In this document: positions 14,925-20,868 of the stretch, piece after piece | How the letters are laid out: every line of letters begins with the position of its first letter | Numbering within the stretch: position 1 is the first letter of the stretch | Assembly: GCA_031400185.1 (NCBI GenBank) | Contig: JANNPN010000206.1 | Span: forward strand, 1-20,868 | Origin: UTPRO1 sp031400185 | GTDB lineage: Bacteria; Desulfobacterota; Binatia; UTPRO1 | Length of the DNA: 20,868 nt | Direction of reading: 5' to 3' | Translations under genes and position numbers: made by a program | Notes under the pieces: model-generated | Databases searched by the model: none | The model's input: only the letters and a program-made list of their open reading frames with translations | What the model was told of the DNA's origin: nothing

Positions 14925-15770
14925 TCAGCTGGCGTCGTCGTCGTCGTTCTGCAGCGCGACCTTCTTTTCGACGATCGTCATCGGCCCGCGGTGCGAGAAG
15001 AGGACCACGTCGTTCGGCAGCTGGGTTCCCTGGAGCTTCAGGATGACGCGCATGCGCTCCTCGGCCTCGCGCGACACGTCGCTCGTCGTCTTGACGCCCT
15101 TCCGCTCGGTGTCTTTCCGGACCGTGTACTCGCGGACTTCCTTCTCGAACGCGGCGTCGGACAAACGATAGGTCCGGTTGCCGCTCCGGATCGCGACGCG
15201 GTTCTGGAGACGCGTGCGCTTACTCGGGTCGAGCTCGCTCACGACGATCGTGTTTTGCTCGCGACGGATCTTCTGCGCGACCTCCTGGAGGAGATCCTCG
15301 TCCTCCGTCTGCGCGCGCTGGTGCGCCTGCGTCAACATGAGCGCGCTCAACGGCAGAACCAAGGTGATGAAGCTCACGAGCGTGCCGAATCCGAGCCGGC
15401 GGTTGACCTCGAGATGCCGTCCGAGGTCGGAGAGAACCAGATCCGAGCCGATCGGCAACGCGACCGCCACGACGGCGACGGCGAGCACCATGGCGCCGTC
15501 GACGTTGCCGCGGAGGTGGCTCGAAATCACGAGGAAACTCGAGACGATGAGTACCGCGTACAGCGCCAGCACCCAGCGCTTCGGCGACTCGTCATAGATC
15601 AGTGCCAATGCGCCCGCGGCGCCGACGATGGCCAGCACCGGCCCGAAGCTGTCGCCTTCGCCGTAGACGACGCCGCCCGCGAGTGCGACCGCGACGGCGG
15701 TCGCGGCTCCGAGCGCGACGCCCGCCGCGACCGTTGCCCAGCCGGGTTTCGGTGCGGAGTCCTTGCTCAT
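14925..15770 (-). CDS. Unrecognised membrane protein with five helices and a soluble C-terminal domain
   Basis: 281 residues from ATG 15770. The longer in-frame start at 15797 falls inside the predicted promoter and is rejected. Hydrophobic helices lie at about 12-36, 42-59, 66-84, 91-108 and 129-147. From 150 on the protein is hydrophilic: a glutamine/acid-rich helix (QAHQRAQTEDEDLLQEVAQKIRREQ), then a mixed strand/helix region, ending in the acidic tail QNDDDDAS. Five helices with a basic N-terminus would put the C-terminal domain on the periplasmic side; this is inference. I recognise no family. It has its own promoter and terminator, so it looks like a single-gene unit. Confidence 0.8.
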   Translation of the reverse strand: MSKDSAPKPGWATVAAGVALGAATAVAVALAGGVVYGEGDSFGPVLAIVGAAGALALIYDESPKRWVLALYAVLIVSSFLVISSHLRGNVDGAMVLAVAVVAVALPIGSDLVLSDLGRHLEVNRRLGFGTLVSFITLVLPLSALMLTQAHQRAQTEDEDLLQEVAQKIRREQNTIVVSELDPSKRTRLQNRVAIRSGNRTYRLSDAAFEKEVREYTVRKDTERKGVKTTSDVSREAEERMRVILKLQGTQLPNDVVLFSHRGPMTIVEKKVALQNDDDDAS

Positions 15771-15776
15771 GGGACG

Positions 15777-15805
15777 AGTATACGGAGGCGCGCGCAAAGC
15801 TACAA
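15777..15805 (-). promoter_or_regulatory. Sigma-70-type promoter giving a probable leaderless mRNA
   Basis: On the minus strand, -35 TTGTAG (15805-15800), a 17-nt spacer and -10 TATACT (15782-15777). The first base of the ATG (15770) is the 7th base after the -10 hexamer, where transcription normally begins. The upstream sequence has no Shine-Dalgarno motif, consistent with leaderless translation. The -10 is strong and the -35 weak. Confidence 0.55.
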
Positions 15806-15876
15806 CGACGGATCGCGGCGCCGCCGCTTCCGCCGCGTTGCGTGGCTGGCTCCGCCCCCGCAGAGCACACAGCGAA

Positions 15877-16473
15877 CTATCGTTTGCGGAGGTGGTGAGC
15901 GACGGCGCGATCGACGTACCGCGCCAGCATGTCGGTCTCGAGGTTCACGCGCTGGCGCGGACGCATTCGGCCGAGCGTCGTCACGGCCGCCGTGTGCGGG
16001 ATGATGCTCACCGTGAACGAGCGTGTTCCGCAATCGAAGACGGTCAGGCTCACGCCGTCGACGGCGACCGACCCCTTCTCGACCAGAAACCGGCCGAACC
16101 CGGGCGGCACCGAGAAGCGGTAGAGGGCGCTGCCCCCCTCGGGGGTGATCGCCGCGAGCGCCCCGACGCCATCCACGTGTCCGAAGACGAAGTGGCCGCT
16201 CAGGCGATCCGACACCCGAAGCGAGCGTTCCAGGTTGACCGGGTCGCCGGTGCGGAGCGCGCCGAGCGTCGTCCGGCGGAGGCTCTCGGCGGAGACGACG
16301 ACGCGGAACGTCGACCCCCGGCGCGCGGCCACCGTCATGCAGGCGCCGTTCACCGCGATGCTCTCGCCGAGCACGAGCCCGCGAAAGGAGCTCGCGATCA
16401 GGAGCTCGGCGTCGCCGCGGAGGCGGCGAAACCCGGCGACCACGCCGACGCTCTCGATGATGCCGCTGAACAC
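15877..16473 (-). CDS. ribE: Riboflavin synthase alpha chain
   Basis: Converts two 6,7-dimethyl-8-ribityllumazine molecules to riboflavin, the last step of riboflavin synthesis. 198 residues in two homologous lumazine-binding halves. The diagnostic N-terminus is FSGIIESVG, from GTG 16473; longer starts only add unrelated residues and overlap the preceding gene. The first half has NGACMTV and SGHFVFGHVDGVG, the second KGSVAVDGVSLTV and FTVSIIPHTAAVTTLG. The C-terminal segment NLETDMLARYVDRA is the conserved trimerisation region. It follows the zinc-ribbon gene by 19 nt. No other rib genes are adjacent and no FMN riboswitch is visible upstream. Symbol follows common usage (also called ribC). 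Confidence 0.96.
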   Translation of the reverse strand: MFSGIIESVGVVAGFRRLRGDAELLIASSFRGLVLGESIAVNGACMTVAARRGSTFRVVVSAESLRRTTLGALRTGDPVNLERSLRVSDRLSGHFVFGHVDGVGALAAITPEGGSALYRFSVPPGFGRFLVEKGSVAVDGVSLTVFDCGTRSFTVSIIPHTAAVTTLGRMRPRQRVNLETDMLARYVDRAVAHHLRKR

Positions 16474-16492
16474 CTCTTGGTGCGACGCCGGG

Positions 16493-16822
16493 CTAGGTCG
16501 ACCGTCCGAGGACGCGCGCCAGCCAGCCCGAGCTTTCCCGGGACGTGAGCTTTTCGAGCTCTCCCGCGTCGAGCCAGAGGCCATGCCCACTCGGACACTC
16601 GTCGAGCTCGACGTCGTGTTGCGTGCGCGTTTGCAGGCGCTCGCCGCATTTGGGGCAGCGCATCCGCGCCAAATCCCGTACGGCCTGCTCTTCCTGCTCG
16701 CCCGTCTGCGCCTTCAGCTTCTGGAGCAGCTCGCGATCACGCTCGGCAAAGAACTTGTCTTCGCGCGCCTTTTCGACGTCGCGCAATTTGTCGCCGTAGC
16801 GGTCTTTTTCACCGTCGGACAT
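16493..16822 (-). CDS. zf-TFIIB-type zinc-ribbon protein
   Basis: 109 residues. The N-terminal half is a charged helix (KDRYGDKLRDVEKAREDKFF and on to about residue 50), probably a coiled coil. The C-terminal half is a zf-TFIIB ribbon: CPKCGERL (Cys56, Cys59), then ELDECPSGHGLWLDAGELEKL with Cys76. The usual fourth ligand in CxxCxGxWLD is Gly79 here, and His80 is the likely substitute. Function of this family in bacteria is unknown. Its ATG lies inside the 3' end of the preceding membrane protein gene (14-nt overlap), and riboflavin synthase follows, so the three are co-transcribed. Confidence 0.85.
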   Translation of the reverse strand: MSDGEKDRYGDKLRDVEKAREDKFFAERDRELLQKLKAQTGEQEEQAVRDLARMRCPKCGERLQTRTQHDVELDECPSGHGLWLDAGELEKLTSRESSGWLARVLGRST

Positions 16823-17063
16823 CGTCGGCCTCCATGGGTGGCATGGGCTGCGGTTCTGGGGGGGTCGAACGCCGCCAGCCGACGCGCTTTTCGATGTATT
16901 CGAGCAGCGCTTTGCAGTGACGGTTCTCGGAAGACAGCAGCGTGAGGCCCCCGAGCAGGAAGGGAATCTGCGGGATCAGGGGCAGCGCGAGGCCGATCAC
17001 GCCGAGGATCAGCATGACGACCCCGAGCGAGATCTTTCCAACTCTCCAGATGTGTTGCGTCAT
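16809..17063 (-). CDS. Small PGPGW/DUF454-like membrane protein
   Basis: 84 residues. A hydrophobic hairpin (about 10-44) reads VMLILGVIGLALPLIPQIP then FLLGGLTLLSSE, the G-x-x-G-L-x-L-P-x-x-P layout of small PGPGW or DUF454 membrane proteins, with Q-I-P where P-G is common. A charged, Pro-rich tail follows (STPPEPQPMPPMEADDVRR). Function of these proteins is unknown. It is the first gene of the operon with the zinc-ribbon and riboflavin synthase genes and overlaps the zinc-ribbon gene by 14 nt. Its leader from the predicted promoter is only about 13 nt. Confidence 0.7.
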   Translation of the reverse strand: MTQHIWRVGKISLGVVMLILGVIGLALPLIPQIPFLLGGLTLLSSENRHCKALLEYIEKRVGWRRSTPPEPQPMPPMEADDVRR

Positions 17064-17083
17064 TGCCCGGCCACGCTCGGGGG

Positions 17084-17113
17084 ATTCTAGCGGCCCGTGC
17101 GCGCGACCGTCAA
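17084..17113 (-). promoter_or_regulatory. Sigma-70-type promoter of the membrane protein/zinc-ribbon/ribE operon
   Basis: On the minus strand, -35 TTGACG (17113-17108), an 18-nt spacer and -10 TAGAAT (17089-17084); each hexamer has 5 of 6 consensus bases. The -10 ends 20 nt before the ATG at 17063. It lies in the 157-nt divergent gap shared with clpB. Confidence 0.65.
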
Positions 17114-17220
17114 TTATGGTGCGCGCTGGTACCCTCGGAGACGGTCGGTGTGAAGAAACCGCGCGACACGCGCGCTTCGACCTTGCGAGGGATGAACCGG
17201 ATGGTTACGGGAGCTTTGCC

Positions 17221-19854
17221 ATGAACCTCGAACGCTTCACCCAGAAGTCACAAGAGGCGCTGCGCGACGCCCAGACCCTGGCGGTCCGTCGCAATCACCA
17301 GGGCGTGGACGTCGAGCACCTGCTGGCCGCCCTTCTCACGCACCCGGATGGAGTCGCACCGGTGCTGCTCGAGCGCGCCGGCGTCGCCGTGGCGGATCTT
17401 CGCGAGCGCGTCGAGCGCGAGCTCGGCCGCGTTCCGCAGGTTTCCGGGTCGGGATCGGGCGGCACGCCGTACCTCACCCAACGCCTCGCGAAGCTGCTCG
17501 CGCAGGCCGAAACCGAGGCGGCGAACCTCAAGGACGAGTACGTGAGCGTCGAGCACCTCGTGGTCGCGATGCTGGACGAGGGGGGTGCCGTCGGGAAGAC
17601 GCTCAAACAAGTCGGGCTCACGCGCGAAAAGTTCATGGAGGCGCTCCGGAGCGTGCGCGGCAATCAGCGCGTCACCAGCCAGGATCCGGAATCGACCTAC
17701 CAATCCCTCGAGAAGTTCGGGCGGGACCTCACCGCGCTCGCCGCCCAGGGGAAGCTCGACCCCGTGATCGGCCGCGACGAAGAGGTCCGGCGCGTCATCC
17801 AGGTGCTGTCGCGGCGCACCAAGAACAACCCGGTGCTGATCGGCGAGCCGGGCGTCGGCAAGACCGCGATCGTGGAGGGCCTCGCCCAACGCGTCGTGCG
17901 CGGCGACGTCCCCGAGGGCCTCAAGAACAAGCGCGTCATCACGCTCGACATGGGTGCGCTCGTCGCGGGCGCCAAGTACCGCGGCGAGTTCGAGGAGCGT
18001 CTGAAGGCGGTCTTGAAGGAGGTCCAGGCGTCCGAAGGCGAGGTCGTCCTCTTCATCGACGAGCTGCACACGGTCGTCGGCGCGGGCGCCGCCGAAGGCG
18101 CGATGGACGCGAGCAATCTCCTGAAGCCTGCGCTGTCGCGCGGCGAGCTCCACTGCATCGGCGCCACGACCCTCAACGAGTACCGCAAGCACATCGAGAA
18201 GGACGCCGCGCTCGAGCGCCGCTTCCAACCGGTCCTGGTCGATCAGCCGACGGTCGAAGAGACCATCTCGATCCTCCGCGGCCTCCGTGAGCGCTACGAG
18301 CTGCATCACGGCGTGCGCATCAAAGACGCGGCGCTGGTGACCGCGGCGGTGCTCTCCGACCGCTACATCAGCGACCGCTTCCTCCCCGACAAGGCGATCG
18401 ACCTCGTCGACGAGGCGGCCGCGAAGCTCCGCACCGAGATCGATTCGTTGCCGGCCGAGCTCGACGAGGTCTCGCGACGGGTCATGCAGCTCGAGATCGA
18501 GCGAGAAGCGCTCCGCAAGGAGACGGATCGCGCGTCGCGCGAGCGCCTCGAGCGGCTTGAGAAGGAGCTTGCCGATCTCCGGAGCGAGCGCGACCGCCTG
18601 CGGGCGCAGTGGGAAAGCGAGAAGGGCGGCGTCGCGCGGCACCGTCAGCTGCGCGAGCAGATCGAGGCGACCCGCCTCGAGATCGAGAAGGCGGAGCGAG
18701 CATACGACCTCAACAAGGTCGCCGAGCTCAAGTACGGGAAGCTCGCCGGCCTGGAGCGCGAGCTCGCGGAAGAGCAGAAGAAGATCGAGCAGCGCGAAGA
18801 GGGCGGACCCTCGTCACGGCTCTTGAAGGAAGAGGTCGACGAGGAGGACATCGCCGAGGTCGTCGCGCGCTGGACCCACATCCCGGTGGCGAAGCTCATG
18901 CAGGGCGAGGTCGAGAAGCTGCTCGGGCTCGAGGAGCACCTGCACGAGCGTGTCGTCGGCCAGGATGAGGCCGTGCGCGCCGTCGCGGACGCCGTCGTCC
19001 GCGCGCGTTCAGGTCTCAAGGACCCGAACCGTCCGATCGGCTCGTTCATCTTCCTCGGCCCGACCGGTGTCGGGAAGACGGAGCTCGCCCGCGCGCTCGC
19101 GGAGTTCCTCTTCGACGACGAGCACGCGATGATCCGCGTCGACATGTCCGAGTACATGGAGAAGCACACGGTCGCTCGCCTGATCGGGGCACCCCCGGGC
19201 TACGTCGGCTACGAGGAAGGCGGTCAATTGACGGAGGCGGTTCGTCGTCGACCGTACTGCGTGATCCTGTTCGACGAAATCGAGAAGGCGCACCACGACG
19301 TCTTCAACGTCATGCTCCAGATTCTCGACGACGGTCGTCTGACCGACGGTCAAGGACGCACCGTCAACTTCAAGAACAGCGTCGTCATCATGACCAGCAA
19401 CATCGGGAGCCAGGTCATCCTCGGCTATCGCGGTGGCGCCGATGAAGATGCGTACGAGTCCATGAAGCGTGAGGTGCTCGACGCGATGCGGAACCACTTC
19501 CGGCCGGAGTTCCTGAACCGGATCGACGAGATCGTGGTCTTCCACGGCCTCACCCGCGAGCAGCTGGGGAAGATCGTCGAGATCCAGCTCGGCCGGCTGC
19601 GGCAGCGGCTCGTCGAGCGCAAGATCACGCTCGAGCTGACGGACGCTGCGCGGGAACACTTTGCCAACGCGGGGTACGATCCGGTCTACGGCGCCCGCCC
19701 GCTGAAGCGCTTGTTGCAGCGCGAGATAGAGACGACACTTGCCCGGAAGATCCTGGCCGGCGAGGTGGCGGAGGGCTCGCGGGTCGTCGTCGACGCCAAC
19801 TCGACGGGTCAGCTCGTCTTCGATGCGACCCCGGGAGCCGCCGCGGCGAGCTGA
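17221..19854 (+). CDS. clpB: ATP-dependent protein disaggregase ClpB
   Basis: Hexameric AAA+ chaperone that pulls proteins from aggregates with DnaK. 877 residues from ATG 17221, with GGGAG 8 nt upstream; the typical N-terminus MNLERFTQKSQEALRDAQ supports it. The N domain spans two Clp_N repeats (about 1-150). NBD1 has Walker A GEPGVGKT (208-215) and Walker B VVLFIDELHT. The long coiled-coil M domain (about 405-530), rich in Glu/Arg/Leu, distinguishes ClpB from ClpA. NBD2 has Walker A GPTGVGKT (613-620), Walker B ILFDEIEKAH and arginine finger region RPEFLNRIDE. Length is slightly above the common 857-870. No CIRCE or clear heat-shock sigma site is visible upstream. Confidence 0.97.
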   Translation: MNLERFTQKSQEALRDAQTLAVRRNHQGVDVEHLLAALLTHPDGVAPVLLERAGVAVADLRERVERELGRVPQVSGSGSGGTPYLTQRLAKLLAQAETEAANLKDEYVSVEHLVVAMLDEGGAVGKTLKQVGLTREKFMEALRSVRGNQRVTSQDPESTYQSLEKFGRDLTALAAQGKLDPVIGRDEEVRRVIQVLSRRTKNNPVLIGEPGVGKTAIVEGLAQRVVRGDVPEGLKNKRVITLDMGALVAGAKYRGEFEERLKAVLKEVQASEGEVVLFIDELHTVVGAGAAEGAMDASNLLKPALSRGELHCIGATTLNEYRKHIEKDAALERRFQPVLVDQPTVEETISILRGLRERYELHHGVRIKDAALVTAAVLSDRYISDRFLPDKAIDLVDEAAAKLRTEIDSLPAELDEVSRRVMQLEIEREALRKETDRASRERLERLEKELADLRSERDRLRAQWESEKGGVARHRQLREQIEATRLEIEKAERAYDLNKVAELKYGKLAGLERELAEEQKKIEQREEGGPSSRLLKEEVDEEDIAEVVARWTHIPVAKLMQGEVEKLLGLEEHLHERVVGQDEAVRAVADAVVRARSGLKDPNRPIGSFIFLGPTGVGKTELARALAEFLFDDEHAMIRVDMSEYMEKHTVARLIGAPPGYVGYEEGGQLTEAVRRRPYCVILFDEIEKAHHDVFNVMLQILDDGRLTDGQGRTVNFKNSVVIMTSNIGSQVILGYRGGADEDAYESMKREVLDAMRNHFRPEFLNRIDEIVVFHGLTREQLGKIVEIQLGRLRQRLVERKITLELTDAAREHFANAGYDPVYGARPLKRLLQREIETTLARKILAGEVAEGSRVVVDANSTGQLVFDATPGAAAAS

Positions 19855-19922
19855 CCGCCGGAACACCGACGTAAATCCCTTGCGCGCGAAGATCGGGTTG
19901 CGTAGCGTTGCCCGGTCGGGCC

Positions 19923-20510
19923 ATGGACACGCGCCAGAAGATCCTGTCCTCCGCGACGAAGCTCTTCTCGACCCAGGGGTACGCGACGACGTCGCTCGCG
20001 CAGGTCGCGAAGGAGGCGCAGGTCTCGAAGGCGCTGATCTTCTGGCACTTCGCGAGCAAGGACGACCTCTTCCGTACCGCGCTCACCGAGTCGCTGACGC
20101 CCTACTCGATCGACGTCGTGCAGGCCCTCTCGGGGCTCGGGGAGTTCGAGCAGATCGGCAAACTCATCGACGTCTACTTCGAGTTCGTCAGTCAGAACGT
20201 CTACTCGGTGCGCTTCCTCCTCTCGCTCGTCGTGCGCGAGGAGAAGAACCTCGACGACGTGCTCGCGCGGACGACCGAGCTCTTCCGCCTCTATCGCAAT
20301 CTGCTCGCCGACATCCTGCAGACCGGACGCGAGAAGGGCACGTTCCGGAGCGCCGTCGATCCGCAGGCGGACGCCGCGCTCATCATGGCGACGTTGAACG
20401 GCATCCTCGTGCAGGGTTTCGCCGTCGGCAGTCTGCAAGCCGACCCGAAGCCGCTCCTGGAGCACATGAAAGTCGGGCTCGGCGAACGACTGCTGCCGCA
20501 GTCCGCCTAA
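19923..20510 (+). CDS. TetR/AcrR-family transcriptional regulator
   Basis: 195 residues from ATG 19923; a longer start at 19908 adds only five residues. The N-terminal DNA-binding domain MDTRQKILSSATKLFSTQGY then TSLAQVAKEAQVSKALIFWHFASKDDLF (helix-turn-helix about 24-43) is a clear TetR_N, with IFWHF in place of the common LYxYF. The C-terminal ligand-binding part (about 55-195) is helical and family-variable, so the effector is unknown. It lies 68 nt after clpB and 24 nt before an unrecognised gene on the same strand. TetR proteins often control themselves and neighbours, but no palindromic operator stands out in 19855-19922. Confidence 0.93.
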   Translation: MDTRQKILSSATKLFSTQGYATTSLAQVAKEAQVSKALIFWHFASKDDLFRTALTESLTPYSIDVVQALSGLGEFEQIGKLIDVYFEFVSQNVYSVRFLLSLVVREEKNLDDVLARTTELFRLYRNLLADILQTGREKGTFRSAVDPQADAALIMATLNGILVQGFAVGSLQADPKPLLEHMKVGLGERLLPQSA

Positions 20511-20534
20511 TTGCAAACGTCATTTCTTTCGCAT

Positions 20535-20868
20535 ATGGCAGCGGCCGAAATGCGCGACTGGGTACGTACCGTCGCCGAAAAAGCCGAGCGCAAGATGGCG
20601 TCGAACGGCCGGATCGGCCGACGCGCCAACCGTGAGAAAGAGCTCTTCACGTTGCGCGCGCGTCACGTGAAGCAGTTGTTCGCCGAGGTCGAGGCGCTCG
20701 CCAACGCCATCAACAAGGAGCTCGCCGAGCAAGCGATCCGGCTGCAGCGAGCGCTGAACCCGAAGAACCTCGGGGGCATCGAGGTTCCCGACGGCGCGCG
20801 CTTGGCGCTCGAGTTCTTGGAGCGGCGCCTCGAGATCGTCGTGCAACCGCTCGCCTCGATCGGCGGCA
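20535..20868 (+). CDS. Unrecognised helical protein, 3'-truncated by window edge
   Basis: The frame is open from ATG 20535 to the end of the window (111 codons) with strong G/C third positions. The visible part is hydrophilic and probably all helical: AEKAERKMASNGRIGRRANREKE, cut here as two basic stretches AEKAERKMASNG and RIGRRANREKE, followed by a heptad-like region LFAEVEALANAINKELAEQ and RLALEFLERRLEIVVQPLASIGG in shorter form LALEFLERRLEIVVQ. No signal peptide, membrane helix or known motif. ATG 20550 or TTG 20511, directly after the TetR stop, are other possible starts; none has a good ribosome-binding site. The spacer 20511-20534 is locally AT-rich. I do not recognise it; the TetR gene upstream may regulate it. 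Confidence 0.7.
   Translation, partial: MAAAEMRDWVRTVAEKAERKMASNGRIGRRANREKELFTLRARHVKQLFAEVEALANAINKELAEQAIRLQRALNPKNLGGIEVPDGARLALEFLERRLEIVVQPLASIGG

Noticed and set aside
15771..15876. Terminator or riboswitch after riboflavin synthase
   Set aside because: The gap is GC-rich with only short, imperfect inverted repeats and no T-run on the minus strand; nothing resembling an FMN riboswitch.
17064..17220. CIRCE or heat-shock sigma promoter for clpB
   Set aside because: No TTAGCACTC/GAGTGCTAA repeat, and no CTTGAA with a suitably spaced CCCCAT element could be found.
17248..18642. 464-codon minus-strand frame inside clpB
   Set aside because: Mirror of the highly conserved ClpB coding sequence; no independent motif, start signal or promoter.

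Overview
This is a gene-dense, very GC-rich chromosomal segment. It has almost no intergenic space, many 4-nt start/stop overlaps and strong G/C preference at third codon positions. A System I (Ccm) cytochrome c maturation operon, a DUF1302-type outer-membrane barrel ending in an aromatic residue, and ClpB together indicate a Gram-negative envelope. The CcmH variant with a CxCxC cysteine cluster, the OPT transporter and the DUF1302 protein would fit a deltaproteobacterium-like lineage (Desulfobacterota/Binatota-like). That placement is inferred from gene style, not from a marker gene. I saw no tRNA, rRNA, CRISPR array, insertion sequence, integrase or phage gene.

Layout. (1) 1-4744, plus strand: the 3' part of a cytochrome c maturation operon in the order ccmF (5' end outside the window), a 29-codon repeat ORF, ccmH, a short CcmI-like gene, ccmA, ccmB, ccmC, ccmD. 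(2) 4965-7280, plus: an orphan membrane sensor histidine kinase with two GAF-like regions, preceded by a good sigma-54-type -24/-12 element. (3) 7464-10181, plus: a DUF1302 outer-membrane protein gene with an 18-bp perfect palindrome upstream and an intrinsic terminator downstream, then an isocitrate lyase/PEP mutase-family gene. (4) 14481-10185, minus: a tight four-gene operon of SAM methyltransferase, OPT transporter, MFS transporter and cupin, convergent with the previous gene and separated from it by 3 nt. (5) 14672-14869, plus: a small basic ORF. (6) 15770-14925, minus: an unrecognised five-helix membrane protein with a probable leaderless promoter and a textbook terminator. (7) 17063-15877, minus: small PGPGW-like membrane protein, zinc-ribbon protein, riboflavin synthase. 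(8) 17221-19854, plus: clpB. (9) 19923-20510, plus: TetR-family regulator. (10) 20535 to the window end, plus: the 5' part of an unrecognised helical protein gene.

How the genes work together. CcmA, CcmB, CcmC and CcmD form the module that loads heme onto the CcmE chaperone. CcmF, CcmH and the CcmI-like protein form the module that attaches heme to the apocytochrome. ccmE and ccmG are not in the visible part. The minus-strand methyltransferase/OPT/MFS/cupin operon looks like a small-molecule modification and transport unit with an unknown substrate. Most of the rest is housekeeping (riboflavin, protein disaggregation) or sensing and regulation.

The most unusual structure is in the ccm operon. 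A four-unit 21-bp tandem repeat sits exactly where the CcmH signal peptide would be expected. In addition, every gap between its genes can be read as a mini-ORF whose start overlaps the upstream stop and whose stop overlaps the downstream start. I found no clear evidence for a new defence, mobile or biosynthetic system.
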